61,408 nt of DNA from Chromera velia (taxonomy: Eukaryota > Sar > Chromeraceae): assembly GCA_018398765.1 (NCBI GenBank), contig JAHBMJ010005442.1, forward strand, positions 1-61,408, in the 5' to 3' direction. The position numbers and the translations under genes were made by a program. The notes below the pieces were generated by a model. That model did no database searches and was not told where the DNA came from. It saw only the letters and a list, made by a program, of their open reading frames with translations. How positions within the stretch are numbered: position 1 is the stretch's first letter; each line of letters starts with the position of its first letter. Below are positions 49,933-59,693 of the stretch, one piece after another.

Positions 49933-51702
49933 ATGATGAGGAGAGAAGGGAAAGAAAAAGGAAACGTGGTGGGCCTCCTCAAGATCGTGCTTCTCATCGT
50001 TGAGAAAATTCTGTCGGAGATATTTGGAGAGACTCAGTGTTTCTCTGGAACAACACTGTTGGAGCACGACAGAGCTGAGGAGGATTCCGAAGGGGCTGTG
50101 GCCCGACTTTTAGAGAGACTTCATCCTCTGCTTTCAGGAGAAAAACTGGCAAGCATAGAGGGGGTGAATGAAAAGAAAAGAAGAAAAAAAAGAAAGACAA
50201 GACGTGGGTGGCGATTTTCAATTATACAATGGAATCAACGCCAGGCTGCCATGTCTGCAGCGACGGTTGATCCGGAGAGGGAGCCTGGTCAGGAAGAGTC
50301 CCTTTTGACCCCTGTGCCCCTGAAGAGTGAGTTAGGTCGAGATTTGACCATGGGTGAGGAGAAGTCTGATTTTGTATCACCAGATGGTTCCGATTGTACT
50401 CACCACGAGACGTATGTGTCTGCCCCCGTTACTTCCATCGGTATTTTTGCTTCAGTCAGCGCAGCGAAAGCAAAAGAAGTAGAAGTAGAAGGCCAACAGA
50501 GCCCCCAAGTGGTTGAAGGAGAGAGAGAGTCTGTCACCACAGAGATACAGGCCCTCATTGCCTCTCTCTGCATGCTTGACGATGAAGTACGCCGTCGCCT
50601 CACCGAGAAGTCAGACCCGACTTATTGTCCCGTTGAGAACGGACCCGAAGAGACGAATGGGGAGATGCCACTCCCTGTGCGAACTGAATGTCTGGGGGGA
50701 GAAGCAGATGAAGGTGAAGAAGAGAGAAAGGTGGTAGATGACGTTGATGAGATTTCCTTCGACGCATCTGTGTAGCGATCATGGGAGAAACATCCAGATA
50801 GCAGCACTCTTTACAGTGAGGAGAAAGTGAATGTGTGTAAGGGAGAAATTGAGTTGCAAATTGCTATTTCATCTGTTCCTCCGCCTGCCCATAAGAGCGG
50901 AGACAGCGTTACAGAAGTGGCCCGACGGACTAGGTATGAAAATGAAGAGAGGGGGGAGGATGGAGCAATGCAAAGTCACTTTCAGCAGCCTGCCATGTCA
51001 TCCGTCTCCCTTCCCAATTCAGGATCTGAACAAAAGCGCCCCATTGATGCAGCAGTAGTAAAAGCAGTAGCCGAGATGCACAAATCCCAGGAGACGTATG
51101 ATCAGGCGTACATGGACTTCACTCAGTTACAGTTGCAACTCCAGACTCTCCGTCTATAAAAGATTGAACCGCCTGTCCAAGTACTGCAGATTCTGCATCA
51201 ACTAGAACAGCAGCTCCAACAGCAGCAAGAGCATCTCATAAATCAGAAGCGATGGGTTGACACCTTTGTCAACTTGCAGACTGAAGCCCAGATGCCACAA
51301 CGGGCAGCAGCAGTCACGAAGCACCAGTCGCAGCTCCCAGAGACTCCTGCCCACAAATCCAATGGAGAGAAGAGGATTGAGCTTCGCTGGAAGCCCATAA
51401 AGAAACAAAGAATCCGGGAAGAGAAGTTGAAAGCACAGATTGCTCGATGGCAGGAGCAGCGGAGATCTGAAAATAAAAAAACAGAGCAAGCAGCTGCCCG
51501 CCTGCGTGAACGAGAGAAGTGGGAGGCCAGTGAGGCAGCCAGGCTTCACAAAGAGAAGCACAGGGAGTACTGGCACGAAATTCGTCATCGCCTCAAGGCG
51601 GGTTGTTCTACCGAAGAGCTGGATGACGTGCCGCATCCAGATACTCCAATCATGAGGAGATTTGGGACGTCACGAAAGCCTAGCATTCCAACGAGTCAGT
51701 GA
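49933..51702 (+). pseudogene. ~590-codon retroelement ORF broken by two stop codons
   Basis: A single plus-strand frame runs from ATG 49933 to TGA 51702. It is interrupted only by TAG at 50773-50775 and TAA at 51157-51159. Between and after the stops it stays open for 127 and 180 codons. The first section (280 residues) has a hydrophobic helix (VVGLLKIVLLIVEKIL), a basic KKRRKKRKTRR stretch and an acidic end. The middle is short and Glu-rich. The last section is a long basic coiled coil (WKPIKKQRIREEKLKAQIAR). The basic and coiled-coil character could suit a Gag-like nucleic-acid-packaging protein, which is inference. The stops are either decay or readthrough sites. I recognise no named domain. 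Confidence 0.6.
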
Positions 51703-52794
51703 GTGGTATGCAGTGAGGAGAGAGAGAGGAAAGGGCATTGACTTTGAGTCATTTGGGTCTGCCAGTAACTTTTTGTAGATCCTGAACGATCGATTGATGT
51801 TCTTTTTACCTGTGTGTCCGTGTCTGGAATTCCGCTTTTTGTTTGTCTGAGATCATCAGGTATGTTTTTATCTCCTAAGCCCGTTTGTCTGTCTTTGTCT
51901 TGGAATAACGCCTGTCTGTTTGTCGATCGATTCTTTTGTTGGATGGTGAGAGAAAAACGGGAAAGAAGGCAGAAGAAGGACAGGGCCTTTGCAGAGCTAC
52001 GTCCATAGCATTGTTAGTCTGATCAACAATAGGGAGACCGTGAAATCTGCACATTTGTCTCGTTGCTCATCCCATCGACTACGATTTTTCTTCAGGGAAT
52101 GGACAGATCTCTCTGCCCGTTTACGCCACAGACACCTCATTATTCCTATTCTCTGTCTAGTTGTGCCTTGTGCCCACTTTTTTTTTTCTTTGTCCGTTGT
52201 GTGTCTTCTTAGCTGCGGGGATGCGGCGTTGGAGGGAGGGGGCATGTAGGTGTGAGTAGATGCCAGAGAGGTAATGGAAGAGAAGTAAAGGGAGTTGGTG
52301 GCGAGTGAAATGAAGGAAGGAGAAAGAAAAAGACAAGCAGAAAAGGGTTGTATGAGTGGTTGTAAGAGACAAGAGAGAAGTATGACAAGTAGAGAGAGGT
52401 TTGTCCACCCGTCTGTGGAAAGCGAAAGCGCGCATCCCTAGGCGCATCCGAGAGAGAAAGAAGAAAAGAAAATTCTTCTGGAAAAGATGCAACGAGGAGG
52501 AAGAGAAGAAGAGAAACTTAACCTAAGAGAGCAAGGTATCATGCTTTTGCAAGGCAGTGCGGTCGGGGTAGCAAGAAAAATTGATGCAGTGGAGTGCAGA
52601 GGGAGCACCCCGTCTTGATTCATAAGCAGATCGACTGAAGTATAACCTTGAACCCCAAAACACGGAAATCCCTCCTTCACCATTTGAACGCATGTCTAAT
52701 AGGCGGCACGCAACAACAAGTGCGTTCCTAATGGAGGCTGTCTCGCAATCTTTATACATGAAGTCTTGGGACGAGACTTATGAGGGGAGGGGCA

Positions 52795-53029
52795 CGTAGC
52801 ATTGTGATGGGCGTCCCAGTCAGGAATCTATGCAGTGCGCGCATTACGAGCGCATTGGAGAACATGCATTAATGATTAGAAAACATGCATGTAGAAGTAA
52901 AGCTTCATGCAGAAGTAGCAGTCTCTGTAGGGAAAGCAGGATAGAAGTGAAGACTCATGCATGACAATACTTGCTCTATATGAACTAAGAGGAGATCTCT
53001 TAGGACGGTAGGAGCCTAGCTTCCCTACG
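52795..53029 (+). repeat. right LTR (235 bp)
   Basis: Right copy of the terminal repeat, preceded by the polypurine tract at 52782-52794 and followed by the ATAATAAT target duplicate. Confidence 0.9.
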
Positions 53030-53037
53030 ATAATAAT

Positions 53038-53751
53038 GATATATTTTGTTATAATTTTTGTAGATACTCGTGATTTTCTTTTTTTAAAGAAATATTAAAG
53101 GTGAAGAATAGTCATAAATTCTCAGGATTCAGGATAATTTGGGAGGTTGTTTCTAGCTTTTTGATGTAGTTAGATGTAGTTTAATATAGTTTAACGCTAG
53201 GTTTGATAAGTACTAATAAGTACATACAGGTACGGTTTAGTTAGACAAAGGTAGATGGGGGATCCGGATAATGGACCGGATTCTGGACTACGTCTCGCGT
53301 TTCCTGGAGCTAGGTTACTGGAGGTTATTGGATCGAGGTGCGTTCTTTGATAACTATTGATAACTATTGACAACTTCTTTCGGTGCGTATGCACACGACG
53401 TGGCCGGCCGGCCCGGCCCGGCGGGCCCGGACCCCCCCGCGCGTGGCCTTCTACGCATGCCGTCTCGTGGGCTCAAGAAAACAGCGTGAATCAGTGTGAC
53501 ATGCTTCGAGTTGAAACACAGGTCCAGTATGGTCCAGTCGTTCACAGAGCTGAAATCTCACTTTCTGTAGTCCGTTGGTTCCTGTGTCACAAGTTGAGGA
53601 GGAAGTGAATCTGCCTGTGAGCTACTCTGGTGGAGAAGCACACGGAGACTCTTTTAGTCGCACAGCAAGTGTTCAGAGGATCTTGTTGGAGTGGTAGTGT
53701 TGCTTCGAAACGTGGGGAAGATTTTGAGAAGTGCTGGTCTTTTTCTGTACA
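53038..53751. other. intergenic DNA
   Basis: AT-rich to 53350, with a GATAACTATT duplication at 53349-53368. A very GC-rich island follows at 53400-53445 (GGCCGGCCGGCCCGGCCCGG). The rest is the 5' flank of the MYND gene. No exon is recognised. Confidence 0.45.
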
Positions 53752-55296
53752 ATGAAAGGGACTGCCCCACACCCTCCAAGCCGGATTCCTGAGGGGATGC
53801 TGCAGGGAAGCGAGCTCGCAGATGTGCGAGAGACACTGCAAGAGCTGATCATGCTAACCGAGCATGCGTTGAGACTGAACAAATCAGAGGAGCTGAGCTT
53901 CTCTGAGTTTTTCGAGGCGACTATGAAGGCCCGAATGTGTGCGGGTCAGTTCTACAGAGAAGTAGAGGACAAGGGCTCCTCTGTGTCCGAGCAACTTCTC
54001 TAAGTTGAGGGATTGTTCCGTCTCGGGATGGAGCGCTTCACCTCCTGGACAGTCTCACCTCCCATCCCCGACCGATTTTATCACATCATGGGCCCGAGTG
54101 ACGAGGAAGGATCGAAATTCCTCCCACTCGTCTACCTAGCCATGGTGGGTGCCTACATCCTTGCAGGGCTGATCGAAAACCACCAATGACTTCGGTACTT
54201 CGTCTGGAAGAGCCCCCTTTTCATGGGAGCTCTGAAGGAGACCGTCAACAGAGTTCGAGTTTCCCGCGAGAGGGCAAGCTTCATCAATCCGCTGCTTTCC
54301 CTGATCATTGCGCTGTTCAAGAATGCCACCGTTCCCGACGAAATCGTGCAACAGCTCAACGACTTCAAGAGCTCAAGGAGTGGAGATGAGGGGACAAGAC
54401 CGCTAGACTTCAGCCACCTCCTCCGTGCAGCTCTGTGGCACGTTAAGCTGTTTCCGTATTCCAACGTGCCATCCACACCAGAGGATCTTATCCTACGCCC
54501 GTGGCTAGAACACGTTCGAGACTTCCGAGGTGCGACACGAGAGGATGCATTCGCGGAGGCGCAAAGTCGTGCGTTCATCGATCGAGACGCTGATGCAGAT
54601 GCGCTGGAGTTGTTCCATGCGGCCCTTTCGGGCATAGAGTGGGATGGGGATGTTGGAGAGGTGGGAGTGGAAGAAACAGAGAGAAGGAGACGCGATTTCT
54701 GGACAGAACAACGGTTGAGTGCACTTGCATGTGTTCTACCCAACGCCGCTGTGGCAGATTACATCAACAGGGAAAAGCAAAGGGTCTTCACAATTGTGCA
54801 ACGATGGTTGGAGTTGCTTGCAAGTGATCCCCGTGAATGTCGAGCACCCATGCTGCTCGTTGCTTTCTCTGCGTGGCTTCAGACAGCCCTAGGCATTCGT
54901 GAGGAAGACGATACTCAGGGCATCGGCAGGCTCTGGTGTCGTCGCCTTTGGCAGCAGGTTGCGCCGAGTATCGATCTCAGCGCGATTCCGATTGAACGGC
55001 TCGCAAGTGTTGTACAGTCCATGAAGGAACGGCTGGCCGAAGAAGACGGAACGTCTCTCCATACATCGTTTCAGCCCTCGAGGCGTGTATACAGACAGAC
55101 AGCGTCGCCTCCATGTGACTCATGTGGTTCCAGAGTGCCTTCCTACATGTTCTGTACGGTGTGCAAGCTTGCTGTGTATTGCGGGAAAGAATGTCAGAAG
55201 CAAGACTGGAAGAAAAAGCCGAAGGGGCACAAGGAACAGTGCGCTCGGCTGAAATCTTTTGTGACTGATGTTATTGCACTGACAGAGTGGGAGTAA
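53752..55296 (+). pseudogene. intronless MYND-finger protein gene with two in-frame stops
   Basis: One frame of 515 codons runs from ATG 53752 to TAA 55296, broken only by TAA at 54001-54003 and TGA at 54187-54189. Translation between and after the stops is protein-like (RFYHIMGPSDEEGSKFLPLV; FMGALKETVNRVRVSRERA). No GT-AG pair would remove the stops and keep the frame. The C-terminus is a MYND zinc finger: CDSCGSRVPSYMFCTVCKL, then AVYCGKECQKQDWKKKPKGH and EQC, with all expected Cys/His ligands. MYND fingers bind Pro-containing partners in chromatin and signalling proteins. The upstream part is helical and unrecognised. The only intact frame with an ATG that contains the finger starts at 54223 (357 residues), so a shorter protein could still be made. 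It lies 0.7 kb from an LTR element, and an intronless gene in an intron-rich neighbourhood could be a retrocopy. Confidence 0.65.
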
Positions 55297-56195
55297 ATTC
55301 AAAGGGGCTTGGACTGTACTGGATGGATGCATGCATGCATGGATGCGGAAGTCCGAGGTAGAAGTTGCATCACTCGATCGATTCGGAATCTGTCATATTG
55401 ACTGTGGTACCTGTACGTACGGCAATGCAGAAACACGTTGTTGCCGTGACTTCGTTGTTGTACTTGAACTTGTATGACAAGCTGTGTCTGACTTCGAAGT
55501 GAGTCACTAGGTGAGTCAGCTTTTTGCTAGGCTTTTTGTTACGCCGCACGTCGTGACGTCGAACGCTCGGCCATTCCTCCAAACTTGAATACTAGTCCAG
55601 ACATTAATTTATCCTACTCTATATTTTATCCTACTTTGAGACCTCGTCATCCATTCTAGGATCAATTTCTTTTATTGTCTGAACTATGGATTTTTAACTT
55701 ATTATTGTTGATTAAAAAATGTGCATTATTTGAAAAGGTTATAAAGATTCTGAAATGTGGAGTAACAACAGTTATTTTAAGTTGTTTGAGTGAAAAAAAA
55801 AATAAAAAAAAATAAGGGTTTGTTTCTTTAGCCGACGCTAGAGCCGACGCCTAGGTTTAACTACATTTGACTTACAAAGTTTAAAATTCCTCCCGTCTTC
55901 TATCATATTCTACATTATATGGAATGCCGGTGACGCAACCGGTCTGACAACGGAATATAATAAAGCAATATGCCATATAGCTGGCCCTAGAGGCTAACGA
56001 TGTATCGCGGCTACTATCGCCGCTAACCTAGAAACATACATTGCATGACGCCCTCCACTGTGGCTCCACACCAACCAATAACAATGATGATATGACGACG
56101 CATAAAAGTTGAAAGACCATTACAAAGTCCAGTTATAAAGTTCAGTTTCAAACACACCTGTAAACAAACACTTGCGTGCATGTGTGTACCGGAAC
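55297..56195. other. intergenic DNA
   Basis: Contains GCATGCATGCATG at 55325 and an AT-rich stretch with A-rich runs at 55590-55830. A GCCGACGC duplication (55832, 55844) follows the A-run, recalling the end of the MITE at 16301. No gene is seen. Confidence 0.45.
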
Positions 56196-56200
56196 ACACC

Positions 56201-56243
<43 letters not shown>

Positions 56244-56283
56244 ACACACACACAGACAGAGAGACAGACACACAGACACACAG

Positions 56284-56316
<33 letters not shown>

Positions 56317-56726
56317 GTCACACACACACAGAGTGTCACACACACACATACACACACACACACACATCTATATATACATATATATACACACACAAACGTA
56401 TACACAACCACATACACACACACGTACACACGCACACGCACAGACACAAACACACACATGCACACGCACACGCACACGCACACGCACACACGCCCACAAG
56501 GACACAAGGACGCACACGCACGGAACCACACACACACACATACACATACACACACGCACAGACACGCACACACACCCACATGCACACCCACGTACGTACA
56601 GACACACACACACACACAGACGCGCGCACGCACACACACACACACACACACACACGTGTGCACACACACACGAGCACGCATCTCTCTCTATCTCTATCTC
56701 TTTCTTTCTTTCATTCATTCATTCAT

Positions 56727-56757
<31 letters not shown>

Positions 56758-56870
56758 CTTTGTCTCTCTCTTTGTCTCTCTCTTTCTCTCTCTCTTTCTC
56801 TCTCTCTTTGTCTTTGTCTTTGTCTTTCTCTCTCTCTCTCTTCCCTGGTGTGTCTCTCTGTCTGACACAC
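56196..56870. repeat. giant (CA)n / (TC)n microsatellite block
   Basis: About 480 bp of interrupted CA repeats with periodic TACA, GACA and CGCA variants. These turn into TCTA, TTCA, TTTC and TCTCTT tracts. Frames open on both strands here (His/Thr-rich on plus, Cys/Val-rich on minus) are repeat translation, not genes. Confidence 0.95.
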
Positions 56871-56991
56871 ACACGCAGAAAGGGGCTCGGAGCAAGCCTA
56901 AGTGCTTCAGATCGTCCCTGTAATCAGCTTCTAGATCGCACCAATTAAGTTTTTGATTCCCTGCGTGAACAGAAACAAAATCAAGTTTGAT

Positions 56992-57927
56992 CTAGACTGG
57001 TGGTCTGGCGTCTTTCAAGAGGCTTTTCGGTCTTTGGGTGTCACAACAACCCGCTGCTTCTGCTGCTGCTGGCATGCCGGGCTTCGTCTCTTGAGGCTTT
57101 GCCTGTCCTAAGTCTGACCGCCTGTGCCCAAGATCAGCCTCTGCAACAGTCTGCTGAGTTGAGGTCGAAGACTTTGAACCTGTAGGCGCTTTTCCTGATT
57201 CTTCAAGAACTGCCTCTGTCGGTTTGTTGGATTCCTTCCTCAACCGCTCTATGGCTTCACTGTCTCCAACCAGTTCTTCGTCCAGCACCTCATAAGGTAT
57301 GCTTGTTTTCCCCCTCTTCTGAATGTCAAACTTGATGAGATCCCTGAGAAAGCCTCGGTTCGGATGAACGATGCCTCTCATGCGACGCAGGTGGAAGAGT
57401 GCTTCGACGAGACTCATATCGTGTTTTTCTATCAAGTAGGCCGCCAAAATCGAAGCGGACCGCGACATTCCTTGTTGGCAATTCACAAGCAAAGGCTTTC
57501 CCGCTTCAACGCTTTCCTGGATGAACCTGATGCCCTCAGCGAAAAAGGGGAAAATGGGACAGTCTTCTCGATCGAGGAGTCCTGTCATACTCATCACTTC
57601 AATCCCGTGAGAGGCGTACGTCTTTCTGTGCTTCTCAGAAACTTTCATGTTGCCTGCACAGTTCAGTATACGCTTGATACGATGCTTCTTCAGCCAGTCG
57701 CTTTGAGAGGCAGCGGTGGAGTTACCAAGATAGACAACTGCTCTACCACCGCTTCCACGGAAGTCTTGTTGTACACGCGTTCCGGGCAGTTCTATTCTGT
57801 CCGCCCACGAGCATTGATGCCAGGCCTCCGGGTCAGGAGCACTGAGAATTGCTCGTACGTCATCAATGGGAGTCCCTTGGGTCTCCTCCTTTCTGCCGTC
57901 TGCAAGGCATGCGCTCATTTTGGACAT
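56992..57927 (-). CDS. dual-specificity protein phosphatase, intronless (311 aa)
   Basis: Removes phosphate from phospho-Tyr and/or phospho-Ser/Thr residues. One uninterrupted frame from ATG 57927. The DSP catalytic domain spans about residues 60-205. It starts with VVYLGNSTAASQSDWLKKH and has the general-acid loop GLLDRED (Asp119, or Asp122). The CX5R loop reads VNCQQGMSRSASI with nucleophile Cys150 and Arg156. The usual His before the Cys is Asn. The typical distal AYLIEKHDMSLVEAL and RGIVHPNRGFL segments follow. The C-terminal ~100 residues are Lys/Glu/Ser-rich and probably disordered. No targeting signal is seen, so it is probably cytosolic or nuclear. It lacks introns, unlike most neighbours. 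The His-to-Asn change should lower activity but need not abolish it. Confidence 0.85.
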   Translation of the reverse strand: MSKMSACLADGRKEETQGTPIDDVRAILSAPDPEAWHQCSWADRIELPGTRVQQDFRGSGGRAVVYLGNSTAASQSDWLKKHRIKRILNCAGNMKVSEKHRKTYASHGIEVMSMTGLLDREDCPIFPFFAEGIRFIQESVEAGKPLLVNCQQGMSRSASILAAYLIEKHDMSLVEALFHLRRMRGIVHPNRGFLRDLIKFDIQKRGKTSIPYEVLDEELVGDSEAIERLRKESNKPTEAVLEESGKAPTGSKSSTSTQQTVAEADLGHRRSDLGQAKPQETKPGMPAAAEAAGCCDTQRPKSLLKDARPPV

Positions 57928-58250
57928 GGATCAAATGAGAGATTTAGCCAGAGACTCCTCACACAAGTATCCCAGAGGAAATTCTTCACGTCCTCAGTCA
58001 ATGTCCACCAGGAGATTTGGATTTGATGTTCCACAAGATGTTACTAGAGCGGGTCTGAATGCAAGCACACTGGTAATGGTCCAAGCGTCTCCTAAGTACC
58101 TTCCTCAATTCAGGTATACGTAGCATGGAAAGAAAAGGTCAGTCAGTCGATTGCACGCGCGGCGCCCCCATATCGCGCGCCCGACCGCGGCTGCGCACGG
58201 AGAGCTCTCAATCTGACGCACTCCGTGCGAATGGCCCGAAAAGCGAAATC
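57928..58250. other. intergenic DNA with dispersed-repeat member
   Basis: 5' flank of the phosphatase gene. 58215-58250 contains GCACTCCGTGCGAATGGCCC then GAAAAGCGAAAT. This is the inverse of the sequence at 9027-9060 and abuts the foldback element. Confidence 0.5.
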
Positions 58251-58888
58251 GCCTCGGGGGGCAGCTCAGCTTTGCTGAGATCAGCTAATATCGCGCGATC
58301 ACTCTATTTTTTAGGGGGGAGATCGATGTCCCCCGGGAATTAATTCGTGGAATCAAGGTGAGTGAATATACATTTCCCCTCGGAGGGCAGCTCAGCCCGG
58401 CTCGGGGGCCCTAAGACAGCGCGCACTTGCATAAACATACACGGGCCGTGGCCGGCGCCCGGATCGATCGAGACTCGTTAGCATTATAATTTAAACCACT
58501 AATACCCACGAGGCACTCACCCAACTGGTTGGGTGTATCACGTTAACTTTGTATTCATGTTCGCTTACGTTGTATAATTCATTGTATTCAACGTGATATA
58601 CCCAACCAGTTGGATGAGTGCCTCGGGGGGCATCATGCAGTGGTTTCAGTTAACCTATAAGTTAACCGCGTACATGTCTCGACCGTGCATGTTTATGCAA
58701 GTGCGTGCTCTCTCAGGGCCCCTGGGCCGGGCTAAGCTGCCCTCCGAGGTAAAATGTATATATTGATTCACCTTGATTCCACGAATTAACCAAGCGGTGA
58801 TATCGATCTCTCCCCTAAAAAATAGAGTGATCGCGCGATATTAGGGCCTCTCGGCTGATCTCAGCAAAGCTGAGCTACCCCCTGAGGC
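58251..58888. repeat. 638-bp foldback palindrome
   Basis: Two arms of about 310 nt are inverted copies of each other around 58570. Paired landmarks: GCAGCTCAGCTTTGCTGAGA (58261) with its inverse at 58855-58876; ATATCGCGCGATCACTCTAT with its inverse at about 58826; AATTCGTGGAATCAAGGTGA with its inverse at about 58775; CCTCGGAGGGCAGCT with AGCTGCCCTCCGAGG; and GGCACTCACCCAACTGGTTG with its inverse at about 58600. Small unpaired blocks separate them. Inside each arm, the short CTCGG-GGGCAGCTCAGC module appears twice. No protein is encoded. It looks like a foldback or long-terminal-inverted-repeat transposon relic, able to form a large hairpin. Confidence 0.85.
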
Positions 58889-59693
58889 AACGCCCTCTCA
58901 ACTCTATTGCTCTATTTTTTGAGGCATTCAATTACGTATTCTAATCAATAATTCAATACATTGGTCATCCATCCACTCGCACTTTCCTGCGCGCCCAGCT
59001 TACCTCTTTGTAAGGGTCGATTATAAAACGTCCCTCAATACCCCTGAGTAAACCCTCAATAACATTTTTATGTCACTTACAACAAACGTTTTCCTACATA
59101 ATCATCATTCAATCATGCATACTAGATTTGAAAAAAAAAAAATTATATCATATGATTTTTTTTTTGTAACAAAAACCCCGATTTAGACCCCGATCATGGT
59201 TTATTAAGTTATATCATTATTTTAATAACATTCTATTCAATCTAATTTAATGTAGTATATTCCTTAGGTTTTCACTCTATTATACATGCCAGTAGAGTAA
59301 AAGCTAGCAAAAGCAAATAAAAAAACAGAAAAATCAATTCTAAAAAAATAAAATAAATGATATATGCATAATATAAACTTCTGCTAGTGTTTGCGCACTA
59401 GCTGTTGAGACTGTCACGTTAGACTGCACTATACTTCTCAACATGGGAAAACGCGTAGAAAAGGCGGCGTACACAGTCTACTACAGACAATCAACTCGCA
59501 CTCAAAGGATTTCGATCAACACAGTCTGATGAAAAGACTCTGCGTTTTTTCGCAGAAGCTTTCAGCATTACAGGCTCGTACTATCACGAGCGCACTTCAT
59601 TGACAACAAATTCTGCATGAGTGTATGAACCGCATGAGTGTATGAACCCCTCCATCCACAGCAGAACATGCGTCAGGACCCGTCATGTACTCT
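58889..59693. other. intergenic DNA, AT-rich
   Basis: 58890-58925 repeats a piece of the foldback arm (CTCTATTTTTTGAGGC). The rest is AT-rich with A/T homopolymers. I see no gene. Confidence 0.5.

Larger units (their letters stand above)
49557..53029 (+). mobile_element. LTR retroelement without polymerase (non-autonomous), 3.47 kb
   Basis: Two direct terminal repeats (49557-49794 and 52795-53029) bound the element. Each repeat begins CGTAG and ends CTACG, a 5-bp terminal inversion that differs from the usual TG...CA. The host sequence ATAATAAT flanks both sides (49549-49556 and 53030-53037), as expected of a target duplication of at least 5 bp, though the AT-rich site blurs its length. Immediately after the left LTR comes TGGAAGCAGAGCC, a tRNA primer-binding-site-like start. 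Immediately before the right LTR comes GAGGGGAGGGGCA, a polypurine tract. The interior has one long frame with no reverse transcriptase, integrase, protease or zinc knuckle visible. I classify it as a LARD/TRIM-type passenger. The autonomous partner is not in this window. Confidence 0.85.

Noticed and set aside
49933-55296. Stop-codon reassignment as the reason for in-frame TAG/TAA/TGA in the two broken ORFs
   Set aside because: Intact genes in the window end at TAG (14829), TAA or TGA (42646, 48681 and others), and all three stop types appear in the broken frames. Ordinary decay is simpler.
56148-56948. Long His/Thr-rich (plus) and Cys/Val-rich (minus) frames of up to 258 codons
   Set aside because: All frames stay open because the DNA is interrupted CA/TC repeat. 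There are no domains, no splice partners and no start context.
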